Assembly: GCF_011075055.1 (NCBI RefSeq)
Contig: NC_058146.1
Span: 13,966,820 to 14,030,819 of the forward strand
From: Mangifera indica
Lineage: Eukaryota; Streptophyta; Magnoliopsida; Sapindales; Anacardiaceae
DNA: 64,000 nt
Direction of reading: 5' to 3'
Part shown: piece by piece, positions 47,321 to 60,370 of the stretch
Position numbering within the stretch: the stretch's first letter is position 1
Layout: each line of letters opens with the position of its first letter
Translations under genes and position numbers: made by a program
Notes under the pieces: generated by a model
What the model saw: only the letters and a program-made list of their open reading frames with translations
What the model was told of the DNA's origin: nothing
The model's database searches: none

Positions 47321-48405
47321 TAGGAAAGGCCTAGGCCATCTATAACTCCAATTTTTTTTTTGAAAATTTTAATGAAGATCCACCCTTATTTGTTTCATTA
47401 GGCCACCCTTCTTACTAAGTTTTTCTTTTTCAAAATATAAACATGCCCAAAAACTCAATTTCCAAACCCTAACCTATTCACCAAATCCCATTCTTCCAAT
47501 TCTGTCGCTTCCAAGATTCTTAGGCCCAAGTTGCAATCCCATTCTTCACTAAGTCTCCCTCGTTACTCATTTGATAAGTGGCTGCTCTATTGCTCCTAGT
47601 TATAGATTCCAAGTTTTTTTTTTAAATTTTTATATAACAATTTTATGTTGGAGAATCTTGAATGGTTCAGTGTTTTTGGAATTAATGAGGAAATGCTGGT
47701 CATAATTGTAGTTTTTGTGCCTATGAATTCTGATGAAATTTCATCGGTTGATTTTCCTTTATTATGAATAGGATTTTGTGAATGGAAAGCTTTTGTATTG
47801 GATGTTTTTTCTTGCTGTGAACGAATATACACGAACCTTAATAAGAGTGCAATTGGACAACTTATTGAAAGAAGCACGTGATTCATGGCATATTGATTTG
47901 GCACTTAATATAATGATGAATGAGGATGTGCATAATTGTGAATAATATAATTGTCTATGGACTTTTTGTTAAGGTGTAGCTCAATGAAACACCATGAGTT
48001 GCAATTTAAAGTTCTAACACACTCAAACTCAGCATTTGTTATAGCACAAATGCTACCCATAAATATTTACATCCGATTGTTTTTTCATCTTTTCTGGGTT
48101 AGGCTTGTTAATTTCTTGAGATTTTGTAGAAATTTAAGAGGTCAAATAGAGATGGGACCTAGGAGTTACCCAATTTTGCATTTTGTTGTCTCGCCTGTAA
48201 ATTAAATTTTGATAGTGAGGGATTTAAAGAAAGTTTATTGCTGCAATTGAGATATGAGAATTGACATTTATATTTTCTATTGAAATTGAATAATGCAAAT
48301 CCCTCTTTTTGTTCTTAACTTTGGTGTTATTAGTTATTAATTTCTTAGATATATTTTGATATTTTAGGTTTAACATATTCATCATTTTTTTTGTAGGTTT
48401 AATAT
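47321..48405. other. E region, unit 3
   Basis: Matches 13050-14830 of unit 1 without the hAT MITE; the empty MITE site is at about 48240. It is interrupted at 48405 by the Tnt1-like element. Confidence 0.8.
47645..47896 (+). pseudogene. Duplicate of the 83-codon frame, with two nonsense codons
   Basis: Same length as 13385-13636 and mostly the same codons, but TGA at 47765-47767 replaces TTA and a later TGG is TGA. No function can be assigned. Confidence 0.4.
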
Positions 48406-48765
48406 TGTTGAAATAAGTGGCTCTTTAGGTCCCACATCTATTAATTTAATCTCTTTGTATTTTACCAAAGGCTATAAATAGAGGTCTTGGTTTTAGTTCA
48501 AAATCATCCCTAAGACAATTGTAGTCAAACACAATTGTATTGAGAGAATCCTATTATTAGGGATCTCTAACAGTTTATTTTTCCTTTATAACTATTCCTT
48601 GGAGATAGTGGAAAGTAGTCAGCGGCGTCGAGGATGTAGGTACATTTACCGAACCTCGTAAATTCTTGTGTTCTCTTTCTGTTATTTTTCTGTATTTTAT
48701 TTTCTGCTTTAATTATTTATTATATTCAATAGCATAGTTGTGTTTTATATTTTCGCTGTACAACA
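48406..48765 (+). repeat. Tnt1-like 5' LTR
   Basis: 360 bp, TG...CA. TATAAATAGAGG near its middle is a good TATA box for element transcription. Confidence 0.93.
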
Positions 48766-48767
48766 AG

Positions 48768-48780
48768 TGGTATCAGAGCC
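48768..48780 (+). other. Primer-binding site (tRNA-Met type)
   Basis: TGGTATCAGAGCC two bases after the LTR, the usual plant copia sequence complementary to initiator tRNA-Met. Confidence 0.85.
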
Positions 48781-49035
48781 TAGGTTTAAGACAGTGAGTA
48801 GTTATTTATATGGTTATGTGCATGTCTAGGAAAATGTTGTCTAAGGAGATTGGTTTTTAAGGAGGCTTTGTCCCCAACGATCTTTCCTGGGTACTTTCCT
48901 GGTGCATATATTATCATTTGTTGGCACTTACTACTATCCTGGGTCATAGTAATTGTGTTTTAGATATTGAATATAAATTTGTGAAACTTGGTTATTTGAA
49001 AAACTATATACTAAGTAAATCGTAGTCAACAGAAA

Positions 49036-49896
49036 ATGACATCGACATCAACAAAGACAATTGTGACAACCGCAAAAATTGATGTGGAAAAATTTGATGG
49101 CCGCAACAATTTTGGCTTATGGCAATGTGAGGTGATGGACGCCCTGTGTCAAGAAAATCTTGATATAGCTTTGGAAGAGGAAAAACCAGAGAAGATGGAT
49201 GACAAAGAATGGGTGAGGATCAACCGTCAAGCTTGTGGTACAATTCGTATGTGTCTTTGTAGAGAGCAGAAATATCCATTCATGAAAGAGACGTCTGCAA
49301 GTAAAATATGGAAGACGTTAGAAAACAAGTATATAAAGAAGAGCAATGAGAATAGACTTTATTTGAAGAAGAGACTATTTCATCTTTAACTAAAACCTGG
49401 TACAAGTATAAGTGATCATATTGATACTTTTAACTAGTTGATAGTTGATTTACTGAACCTGGATGAAACTTTCAAAGATGAAGATAAAGCAATGCTTCTA
49501 CTAGGATCTCTTCCTGAAGAATTGGATCATTTGAGCATTACATTACTTTATGGAAAGGAGAAAGTGACTTACGATGAGGTATGTGCTGCTTTGAGTAATA
49601 ATGAAATTCGAAAGAAAGATCAACAAGAGAATAGAGAGACAACTATTGAAGCCCTTACTACAAGAGGACAAAGTCAAAGTCGAAAGCAAGAAAGAAGGGG
49701 TAGATCTCAGAAAAAACCTAGTAAAGATAAATGTGCTTTCTGTCGAGAGAAAGGACATTGGAAGAAAGATTGTTCGAAGTTACAAAGGAAAGATAAAGGG
49801 AAGACCAAAGTTGCTTCATGTGTAGCTGAAATTGAAGAAGATGAGTCAGATTTTGCTCTAGTAAGTCTACCAACGACATCTCAGTATGATGAATGA
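49036..49896 (+). pseudogene. Tnt1-like gag with in-frame stops
   Basis: The frame runs from MTSTSTKTIVTTAKIDVEKF, through the retrotransposon gag domain (KMDDKEWVRINRQACGTIRM, LEEKY-type NKYIKKS), to a CCHC zinc knuckle (CAFCREKGHWKKDC) near 49730-49770. Stops at 49387 (TAA) and 49435 (TAG) interrupt it without changing frame, and a TGA at 49894 separates it from protease. It would have formed the nucleocapsid for RNA packaging. Confidence 0.93.
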
Positions 49897-52127
49897 CTTC
49901 TAGATTTGGGTTGTACTTATCATATGTGTCCACACAAGGAATGGTTCTTCAATTATGAAAAACTAAATGGTGGAGTTGTTTTTATGGGTAATGGTAGTCC
50001 TTGCAAAACTGAGGGGATAGGTTCAATCCATTTAAAGAATCATGATGGATCAACTAGAGTTCTGACAGACGTTCAACATGTACCACAGTTGAAGAAAAAT
50101 CTTATTTCTTTGGGAGTTTTAAAATCCAAAGGCTTCAAGGTGTCAATACAAGATGAAGTCTTGAAAGTTATCTCTGGTGCCCTTGTACTGATGAAAGGTA
50201 CAAGAAGAAATAACTTATATTATTATAATGGTGGTACAGTTTTTGGATTAGCAGTTATAGTATCTGAAAAAGATATAGATGATGAAACAACCAGACTTTG
50301 GCATATGCATTTGGGACATGCAGGGGAAAAAAACCTTATTTAGTTTAGTGAAACAAGGCTTATTGAACGGAGCAAAAACCTGCAAGTTGGATTTTTGTGA
50401 GCATTGTGTCTTGGGAGAACAAACAAAAGTAAGATTTGGTACTGCAATTCATAATACTGAAGGTATTTTGGATTATGTTCACTCTGATATGTGGGGACCT
50501 ACTAAGATAGCTTCTTTGGGAGGTAGACACTACTTTGTTACTTTTTTTGATGACTTTTCTAGAAGGACGTGGGTGTACACTTTAAAGAAGAAGAATGACG
50601 TATTAGATATTTTCCTGAAATGGAAAAAGATGGTTGAAACTCAGACTGGCAGAAAGATCAAACGACTAAGAACTGATAATAGTGGTGAGTATACTAGTGA
50701 TTCGTTTTTTGAAGTTTGTCAGGCTGAAGGTATTGTATGTCATTTCTCAGTTAAAGGAACACCGCAACAGAATGGGGTGGCTGAACGCATGAATCGAACC
50801 TTGCTGAAGAAGGTTAGATGTATGTTGTCCAATGCTGGGTTAGGCAAACCATTTTGGGCTGAGGCTATTACATATGCATGTCATCTCATTAATCGTTTAC
50901 CATCCACTGCAATTGAAAGGGAAATCACCCCTTAAGGTATGGTCTGGAAAACCTGTTAATGACTATGATTCCTTATGTGTGTTTGGTTCGACTGCCTATT
51001 ATCATACAAGGGAGTTTAAATTAGATCCAAGAGTTAAGAAAGCAATCTTTATGGGGATTAGTTTTGGAGTGAAAGGATATCGTCTTTGGTGTCCAAAGTT
51101 GAGGAAAATCATTCACAGTAGGGATGTTACCTTTGATGAATCTGCCATGTTAAAGAAGGTAACAAAGAAGACCGATGATACTCAACAGTAAGTGGAGTGT
51201 ATTTCACAACAGGTGGAGTTTGAGACAATTACAATAATAAACCCAGTTAGAGTTGTTGAAAATGATAGTGATACTCAAGTGGCAGAAGAGGAAAGTGAAG
51301 ATGAAGACGTTTCAACCTAAGAACCTCAACAGCAATAAGAATCAATTGCATCACATAGGCCAAAACGAGAAATACGTAAGCCTGCTCGATTTGCTGATAT
51401 AGTGGCCTATGCACTTCCAATTATAGATGATGATATTCCTCCCACTTATAAAGAAGCAGTCAAAAGTCTAGAAGCTGAAAAGTGGAAGAAAGTCATGGAT
51501 GAGGAATTACAATCCCTTCAGAAGAATGAAACTTGGCAGTTAGTTCAATTGCTAAAACACAAGAAGACAATTGGGTGCAAGTGGGTGTTTGCAAGAAAAG
51601 ATGGATTTCCTAACAAAGAAGATATTCGCTACAAGGCAAGGTTGGTAGCAAAAGGCTATGCTCAAAAGGAAGGGATTGATGAGGTATTTTCTCCAGTTGT
51701 AAAGCATTCCTTTATTAGAATTTTGTTAGCCTTGGTAGCATAATTGAATCTTGAACTAGTTCAATTTGATGTGAAAACTGTATTTCTACATGGTAATTTG
51801 GAAAAAGAAATCTACATGACGCAGCCTGAAGGATTTAAGATTGCTGATAAAGAGAATTAGGTTTGCAAATTGAAGAGATCGCTTTATGGACTGAAACAGT
51901 CACCAAGACAGTGGTACAAGTGTTTTGATCAATTTATGATGGAGCATAGGTACACAAGAAGCAAGTATGATAATTGTGTATATTTTCGCAGGCTACAAGA
52001 TAGGTTTTTCATTTATCTATTATTGTATGTTGAGACTGCTGAGAATCCTATAGAAATGATAACCAAGGTGGTAACAACGATCAAGTTCAATCATTGTTTA
52101 AACTTGATCAACATCCTGCAAGCTTAA
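49897..52127 (+). pseudogene. Tnt1-like pol: protease, integrase, partial reverse transcriptase
   Basis: Protease comes first, with the catalytic DSG changed to DLG (LLDLGCTYHMC). Integrase has its HHCC zinc region (LWHMHLGHAG, CEHC) and all three acidic residues (HSDMWGP, RTDNSGEYT, NGVAERMN). Frame shifts occur near 50330 (an A-run) and 50925. Reverse transcriptase starts near 51460 (KARLVAKGYAQKEGID, FLHGNLEKEIYM, SLYGLKQSPRQWY) and breaks at the YVDD site (LLYVE near 52020), joining directly to the C-terminal tail of the polyprotein. Further stops lie at 51189, 51319, 51741 and 51858. Confidence 0.93.
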
Positions 52128-52206
52128 ATTGCGTCGAAAGGCGCATTTGAAGTCGTCGCTGAAGAAGAAAGTATAAAGGAAATTTGGTGGGACTCGCTAA
52201 ATCGCC

Positions 52207-52217
52207 AAGGTGGAGAT
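52207..52217 (+). other. Polypurine tract
   Basis: AAGGTGGAGAT immediately before the 3' LTR, the plus-strand primer site. Confidence 0.75.
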
Positions 52218-52577
52218 TGTTGAAATAAGTGGCTCTTTATATCCCACATCTATTAATTTAATCTCTTTGTATTTTACCAAAGGCTATAAATAGAGGCCTT
52301 GGTTTTAGTTAAAAATCATCCCTAAGACAGTTGTAGTCAAACACAATTGTATTGAGAGAATCCTATTATTAGGGATCTCTAACAGTTTATTTTTCCTTTG
52401 TAACTATTCTTTGGAGATAGTGGAAAGTAGTGAGCGGCGCTGAGGATGTAGGTACATTTACCGAGCCTCATAAATTCTTGTGTTCTCTTTCTGTTATTTT
52501 TCTACATTTTATTTTTTGCTTTAATTATTTATTATATTCAATAGCATAGTTGTGTTTTATATTTCCGCTGCACAACA
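52218..52577 (+). repeat. Tnt1-like 3' LTR
   Basis: 360 bp, same ends as the 5' LTR, followed by the target copy AATAT. Confidence 0.93.
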
Positions 52578-54183
52578 AATATTAGATTGAATGTTACTAT
52601 AAGGTAAAATATATGTTGATTAGTGAACATTAATAAGCGTGGAGGGCCCTTTTAGCGAAAATTTTGGTTCTACCTTTGATTTCCTCTTCCTTTTTCTCCC
52701 ACTCATTTCTTTTCAATAAATTTTGATCTAGCGGATTCTTCTATTTAAGTAAATATAAATCAAGGGTTATTGTCAAATTGTCCTAGAAAATTGGAGAGTG
52801 AAAAGTGGTGGTGAAGAAGATAGAAGCAGAAGGATGATCAATGGTAAGAATGAATGAAGGAGAAGGATGGTTACTCTTGTTGGTGGTGAAGATTTCTATA
52901 GGAGAAAGACGGTTGAAAGTGGTGTTGCTAGTGAAGATGACAAGAGGAGAAAGAGGATGACTGATAATTAGTGGGGAAGATAACAAGAGGAGAAAAAGAT
53001 GGTTAATGATGGAATTAAATGTTGGTGAATGAAGAGAGGAGAAAAATGATAACAAACATTTAGTGGTAAAGAATTGAACATGATAAAAGAAAAATGATTA
53101 AATAAGAAAAAATAGTTTTTTTAGAAAAAGGGAAAATAATAAATTATAATTATTAGAGGATACATCAGTAAATTAAATATTAGTGGATAATAAATTGATT
53201 AGTTAAATTTCAATTATTCAATATGGGTATTTTTATGAATTTTTAAAAATTTAAGACTTATTAATAATTGAAATTTGTATTAAAGAAACATCTTATATAA
53301 GTATTTCTTGTATATAAGATTGTCTCAATATCTTATATATTAATACGATGATACCACCTAATAAGTTAAGAACAATGTTATGCGTACATATTTTATATGT
53401 ACAATTTAGATATACAAATGATGTGTTATCATATGAGTGGATATTATTTTATTTTTAATTAAAAATTATCCAACTATATAATGACACATCATTTATGTAT
53501 TTAAATTATGTATTAAAAGTATATATGCATAGTTTTATTGATAAATTAAATTTTAATGTTCAAAATCATTTATCATGGTTGTAATTACTGAATATAAATT
53601 TTAATTTTGATGACAAATTGAATGAAAGATAGAATTTAACATTATACAGATTTTACTGTATTATTAGAAAATTTTATCATTACATTAAAATGATACAAAG
53701 AAACTATTTATATAAACATTTTTTTTTTTAATTTAGGATTAATATTACGTATACAAATAAATTATACAAACTTTCGTATATAACCAAATATGTTTGCATC
53801 TAATTAGATAATTGTGAAATAAGAGAAAAAACAAACAATCATATCACTCAATCACAAACTGTTATTTCAATTTGTACAAAAAAAAATATGTATATTTTGT
53901 TTGTTCGTACAGTTTTATTCTTAAATTTAGATGTCACATGATTATTTTGTCACTGAACAATGTAGTGTGTAATTGTAATAAATATAAATTTGAATCTTAA
54001 TGAAAGATATACTATCATGTGATTGGTCTTATAATAAATACTTAATCACGATGTCATATCATAATTGATACTCAAATTATTAATTATTATAAGTATACAT
54101 AGTTTTATTATATGTCAATCATACTAATAAAAATTTGAGATTTTGTCTGTAGCTTTCACTAATAATAATATTGACTATTGTGT
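52578..54183. other. E/F junction continued, unit 3
   Basis: Matches about 14830-16430 of unit 1, including the purine-rich tract at 52790-53050 and the AT-rich sequence after it. No gene is present. Confidence 0.7.
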
Positions 54184-54319
54184 GATGAACCCAAAATTAA
54201 ATCATAGGGGGTCAATATTATAATAATATAAATATGTTTTGAATTAAAACAAAAACAAACATTTGTATTAATAAAATATTCATGAACTAATACATTTATA
54301 ATTGTTTTTTTATGTGATT

Positions 54320-56720
54320 TCATCTTTTGAAAATATTGTATAATGACTTTATTATTATTACTATCAAATATATCATTTTTTATATATACAATTACACTAT
54401 CATTCAACTATTGATCACTTATTCTATTTCACAATGGATTTTTCATAAAATTCATTATTAAAAAAAATTCTTTCTACACTAGCAGTGGTAACTAGTAAAA
54501 TCAATGTTAATTTCATTAAGAAAAAAATTAATGGAACACTTTATCCTTCTTAGTTTCAACTATCACTCTTGCAAGATTTTCAGTCCCATAAATTTGACAT
54601 TAAAGAATATATTCAAAATGTAAACATCAAATTGAGAATTAAGTGCAATGAGATATAAGTCAAAAAATTCTTCAAGATAAAATTTAATAAGACAAATTAA
54701 TTTTTTATTATTAAAAGCAACCCAATTTTCATTTAGACATAAACATGCCAAATAAATAAACAACTTCATCTTTACTTTATTAAAATGATTATTCAACTCT
54801 TGAAGTTACATAGTTATGACTATATAAAATACATCAATGTGGTAATGATTAGCATTTGTGATACCTTGAATCTTGTGTTGCAATTGCTCTTGGATAAAAA
54901 TTTGTCATCCATATTTGGAACATCAATGTCATGATTGACACAAAAAGAATAGACTTTGTTAAGTAAAGTCTCTCATCCACTATCTTTTATCACTTATAAA
55001 ACTTGGTTACACACTTCAATTAAATTCATAGCATTTACAATATCTTGGTCTTTTCTTTGTGTTGTTTGAAAAAGTTCATTTGTAAAGCCAAGTATATCCT
55101 TCATCATAAATAGACTAAACACAAAGTAAAATGATTGCATCAATTTCAGTATATTATTTTGCTTAGAATCTTTGCTCAAAGTTTGTCCCATCTTTTGCCA
55201 CAGTTTCAAGAACATCGATAACAGATGAAAATAACAAAGTTATGCTTATTAATGAACTATAATGCAAGCCCCAACGAGTATCACCGACACGTTTCAAATT
55301 TGTCTATTAATTGAGACCTCTTCCACTTGAAAGTTCACCATCAGAAATAACTTCAACAACTTTATAAGCTTGCTTATGTCTAAAAATATCACAAAGTTTT
55401 GATAAAGCACAAATAATATTAGTTATAATTGCTACAATATTCAAGAGATCATTAACATTGTCTTGGTTCTTTGCTAAAGCTACAAAAGCCAACTAGAGTT
55501 GATGGGCAAAACAATGAATATAATAAGCACATCTACTATGCTTCAAGACTAATGTCTTTAAACCATTGAATTCTCTTCCATATTACTAGCTCTATCATAA
55601 CTTTGTCCTCGAACTTTAGAAAAATTCAACCCATGCCTAGAAAAAAATAGTTAAGTGTTGTCTTGAGTGAGAGAGCTGTAGTATTGGTAACATGTTCAAC
55701 ACCTAGTAAAAGCTCCACAACAAGCTCATTGTTGTTAACATAACACAAGACAATAACCATTTGTTCCTTTGTAGAGTTATCTTAAGATTCATTAATCAAT
55801 ATAGAGAATAAATAATCTCTTAAATCTCTAAAGATAGCACTTAGAATGTCTTTTTAAATTGTTTGAGATTATCAAGGTAATTCTTGAAAGCAACATCACA
55901 GATATCTTCATTATGATTAGTAAGAAATTGTTGAAGCTCAAGAAAATTTCTCAGATTGTTTGAATTGTCATATGCATCATGGGCATAAAATGCTAATGCT
56001 TGTCTTAGAAGAAAACGAACACAATCAACTATAGCATTTAAACCAGTTCAATACTCAATTCATCCTTTAAAAAATGTCTGAATATGTTGTTTTTGATTCA
56101 ATAACAATTCACACATTCTTCAAGCTTAGTTATGAGAAATATTAGCACTTCCAAAGTGAACATTCAATTTTCCCTTTTTTTTGTTTTTCCAATTTGAAAC
56201 CTTTGGCCAACCAAGTGATCACACCCTTTTTATCGTCAAAGTCTAGCTGAAACAAATGAAACAACAAATTGCCTTGAAAATCTGCCAAAATCTTTAAAAG
56301 GAAATACTGTTTTTGATTCAATAACAATTCACACATTCTTCGAGCTTAGTTATGAGAAATATTAGCACTTCCAAAGTGAACATTCAATTTTTTCTTTTTT
56401 TTTTTTCCAATTTGAAATCCTTTGGCCAACCAAGTGATCACCACCCTCTTTATTGCCAACATTTGGCTTAAAAAGATGAAACAATAAATTGCCTTGAAAA
56501 TTTGTCAAAATCTTGAAAAGGAAACTAGCGATCTTTAGGTTGATAAAAACCCCTTTTCACATATAATCTTCTTATTTGATCTCAAATAAGAGGATCATAA
56601 TAAAAAATTCATGGTCATAAACCTGAATCTATAGGATAATCTTACAAATTGACATCCACTTTTTTATTTGAATCATTAATATTATCCTCTTGTTCAGAAA
56701 TGAGATCATTGTTGACTTTT
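54320..56720 (-). pseudogene. hAT transposase pseudogene, unit 3 copy
   Basis: The same fragments as at 16540-18760: TTF region, DUF4371, and SDGELSSGRGLN with LAKNQDNVNDLLNIVA (55492-55307). RKDQDIVNAMNLIE follows at 55215-54994, then LACLCLNENWVAFNNKKLI (54796-54563) and a C-terminal dimerisation piece (MNDSVIVYIKNDIFDS) near 54407. Stops, frameshifts and the tandem duplication rule out activity. Confidence 0.85.
56088..56527. repeat. 220-bp tandem duplication inside the hAT relic
   Basis: TGTTTTTGATTCAATAAC starts at 56088 and again at 56308, and the following 220 bp repeat with a few differences. The unit 1 copy (18330-18550) has this once, so the duplication followed the segmental duplication. 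Confidence 0.88.
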
Positions 56721-57093
56721 TTTTGAAAAATCTTTCCATTCTATTTCAAAATAATAATATATTATAACTTGATAATGAAAATGCAATAAAAATATATTAT
56801 AAATAAAATAAAAAATTTATTTGTCCTGATGAAACAATAAAATAAAACTCAAATTAAAATGAAATTCACACGAGTAAATACACAAACACGTTAAGCACAA
56901 AACTACCACAAATTCATACAAGTCTTTCTTTAAACACCTTATAAACAATTAAGAAACAATAAACAAGTCTTCTTCAAAATAATCACTCGCAAAACTAACC
57001 AAACAATCGAACAAACTTCATAAACAATCTATTAATTATAGCAATTTAGGCGCTTATTCATGTAAATCTGGAAAAAGCAATAGTGAATATTTT

Positions 57094-58028
57094 GGCCAAA
57101 GGACTATTTTCCACCCAAGTTTTAATGTAGAGACAAATACATACTCACAGAGTTGAAAAAATTCAAACACTCACTCATGGATTAACATCTGCTAAAATTT
57201 TTTGTTAGAAGTAAGGGTAAAACCATCATTTTACCTTTCATATAAAAAAATATATAATTAATCTCATTCCCCCCTCCAAGTTTTGAAAAGTAACATTTCA
57301 CCTTGACTTCAAACTTTGAAAAAGTGACACTTCACCCCAACAAAACCTTGGTTTTCTTCTCTTTGGCAACGATGACCACACAACAACAAAGACAACACCA
57401 TTCTCTTCCCTTTTCTCTCTGTTATGACTAACAATGTCTCATAATAGATGAAGATCGATTGATGATGAAAATAGAAGATGAAGCCTTAATTCTTTAATGA
57501 CGAAAGCATCAGCATGATGAAGCCTCAATTCTCCAGTACTAGCTTTGTTTCTATCGATTGGGCTTCCAATAAAGATGAATCGCACAACTGAAGCTTCATC
57601 TGGAGTCAATTTGATGGATCTGAGAATTGGTCCAATCTTCTTCCTCTTTGATTTTCATTGTCGACTGATTTTTGTTTGTTGTGGGACGTCGTTGACCATG
57701 GTAAAGAGAGAAAAGAAGAGAATGGTGGCCATCTTCATCACCACACAATTACTGTTGTCGAAGAGAAGAAAACCAATGGTTTGTGGAGGTGAAGTGTCAC
57801 TTTTTCAAAGTTTGAGGTTGGGGTAACATGTTACTTTTCAAAACTTAAGGGGAAATGAGATTAATAATATATTTTTTTATAAGAATGGTAAAATGATGAT
57901 TTTACCCTTGCCTATAATAGAACATTCTAACAAATATTTGTCTATGGGTAGGTGTTTAGGTTTTTGAAACCTCATGGATGGATATCTGTCTTTACATTAA
58001 AACTTGGGTGGTAAATAGTCCTTTGGCC
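57094..58028. mobile_element. Fold-back MITE (copy 3, same insertion as copy 2)
   Basis: 935 bp, the same ends GGCCAAAGGACTATTTTCCA and inverse. The flanks are GAATATTTT and AATATTATT, the left having changed since the duplication. It sits at the same place in the hAT as 19123-20055, so it was inherited, not newly inserted. The 93-codon frame at 57545 is not a gene. Confidence 0.9.
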
Positions 58029-58418
58029 AATATTATTATACTATGTTCAAAATTTTCAATTTGTATTTGAATGTATAATGAATTTAAGGGACCACCAACT
58101 TATCAAAAACTAACTACTTATGCAAACATTTATGGCTCATTATTGAACATATAATAATGAAAAGAATAAACATGAAGCTGGAAATTAATTGGATACTAAA
58201 TGCAATTAAAATTACATAACTTAGTTGAAATTAATAAGAGGGAAAAATAAATCAAATTAAGATGACATAATAAAACTTAGTCAAAATGGAATATTAAATC
58301 AAATTCAAACAAAACTTTAGCAACCCAATATAACCTAAACTCTAATTTAAACAGTCAAATAATCATAATCATAAAAGGGATAAAATTAATACCTGAAAAG
58401 AATACCCTAAGAGGGATT

Positions 58419-58556
58419 AATGATATGAAATAAAGATAGAGCTTGGAGAAGAGTTGATAATGATATGAAATAAAGATGAAGCTTGGAGAAGAGTTGATAA
58501 TGATATGAAATAAAGATGAAGCTTGGAGAAGAATTGACAATGATATGAAATAATGA
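58419..58556. repeat. 40-bp tandem repeat, about 3.5 copies
   Basis: GCTTGGAGAAGAGTTGATAA followed by TGATATGAAATAAAGATGAA repeats from 58441, 58481 and 58521. Unit 1 (20446-20530) has about two copies. Confidence 0.9.
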
Positions 58557-58720
58557 GTTTACAATGTTGTGAGTGTGTGAAGAAAAGAATGGATTTTATT
58601 TAATAAAATATTAAAATTGAATAGTTAATGTCATGGCATTATTGTAAATATATATAAATTTTCGATTTTTTTTTTAAGTCACGGAGGGTCAATTCACCTT
58701 GTTGACCCCAGTTTCCTCCG

Positions 58721-59690
58721 CATTGAATTTGATCTAAGTTAGAATAATATCTAGTTTGAGAATAGTTTAAACTCAAAAGAATAAGTTTGAGATCAACTCA
58801 AAATTGATGATTTGAGGCTCAAGTTTCATTTGAAAATAATTTAATAGTTGATTTAATCTAGATCGACTTGAACTTTAACAAACAAAATGAAAATGTGAAA
58901 AATGTTTACATGCGAGGACAAAAGACACTACAAAAAAATACCTCTAAACTTTTATTAGATTTCTAGAAAAATTACACAAGAACTGTCACTCTCATTTCTT
59001 ATCAGTAAACATCCCTCTTGACAATGATTTCTCCATTCACCCTTGAGGTAAGATATTTACCTTTACTTCTTAGTGAGTTGAAGATAATGAAACAATTACC
59101 CAAACAATTGACTCACTTTCCATTTCTTCTGTTCATTTTTTAGTGCCTTTATTCCATCAAAACAATATCACACGAATAATCCCTGAATCGCACTATTTTA
59201 CTTAAACAAAAAACACACTATTTTGAGAGTTGGTTTTCACATCTTCTCTTAAATCAAATATGCAATGTTTTGATTTGCACTGGAAAACCAATAATCAATA
59301 ACTCACTTTTCACCATCTAATATATAGAGCAACAATAATTTTCCCTTAACTACAACTCCTTACTTTTTAACTTCAATCACACAACTCTTCCATTAACGCT
59401 AATACTCCTATACTCTAAACACATAAACTACATAACACCATCTTCCTTGAACTATAAAATTATATAAACATAATTGTTTCAAAATTCATTTTACTCCTCT
59501 CTCTTACTAGCTAACAAGTTAAACTTTTAATATTTTATAATGTAGCAACTGTTTTTTCGAGGGTGATATGTAATTGTTATATGAATTTAGTAAGAATAAA
59601 GTACTTGAATGATAGAAAACATTAAGCTAATATTTGTTTCACATGTATAGCAACTTCAAATATTGTCCTTTGTTTTAGGGCCACAAACCT
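58721..59690. other. Diverged P-to-D sequence without BBE gene, unit 3 copy
   Basis: The duplicate of 20785-21745; non-coding. Confidence 0.55.
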
Positions 59691-59696
59691 TATATC

Positions 59697-60263
59697 TGAT
59701 TGTGCAAATTAATTAAGTCAGTTAATCATAGGAAATATTAATTGCCTGTAGGAAATAAAACAAATCAACCACAAACAAGAACATAGGATTTATGTGGAAA
59801 ACTTTCCACTGTGGAAGGGAAAAAACCACAAGCCAAATTTTGAATAAAATCTACTATTCAAGAAAAACAGGTACAATCATTCTCAAGTTTCTGTGAACTT
59901 GACATCAACAATCAAGAAATGCGTACCCAAATTATTTCCCTAGCCAAAATTCCACAATACTCTGTGATTATGGATCAATACAAGAAAAATAAACCTTCAA
60001 ATAATTCTTGAAATAAACCCTAGTGATCTTGATAATATCCAGTGATGAATTAAAGACCAAGGAAAAATTTAACATTTTCTATCTTTGATCTACATAAGTA
60101 AGAAAAACAAAATCTCTAATAAGTTATTCTTGCTTCGTCTTAGTGTCACTATAAAAAACCTAAAAGAGACATATTTACATATCATTATAATGAGGGCATC
60201 AATGTAAATTTATTATTATTGTTTAATAATATGGGTTAGACCTTCAGGCTCATTGAGCCAACA
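59697..60263 (-). repeat. 3' LTR of the minus-strand copia
   Basis: The border at 60263 is well defined by the polypurine tract at 60264-60277; the other end was placed at a TG near 59697 and is approximate. Confidence 0.6.
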
Positions 60264-60370
60264 ATCTTCCCCTCCAACATATGGAAGAGTATTAGCTCCT
60301 TAACATCACTTGGAGCTTTGTCCCGCCATTTTAGTGTAGAATTGGTGTTTGTCCTAGGTCATTATTTTAG

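Larger units (their letters stand above)
48406..52577 (+). mobile_element. Tnt1-like Ty1/copia retrotransposon, internally deleted
   Basis: Two 360-bp LTRs (TGTTGAAATAAGTGG...ACAACA) are flanked by a perfect 5-bp duplication AATAT (48401-48405, 52578-52582). The uninterrupted target is visible at about 14830 in unit 1. A primer-binding site follows the 5' LTR and a polypurine tract precedes the 3' LTR. The LTRs differ at about 18 positions by eye (near 5%), so the insertion is not recent. Gag, protease, integrase and the first part of reverse transcriptase are in order, then a deletion removes the rest of reverse transcriptase and most of RNase H. Confidence 0.95.
54184..58720 (-). mobile_element. 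hAT transposon (TTF/ZMYM1-like), unit 3 copy
   Basis: The duplicate of 16431-20784, with the same decayed ends and the same nested MITE. It is longer mainly because of a 220-bp tandem duplication at 56088-56527. Confidence 0.8.
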
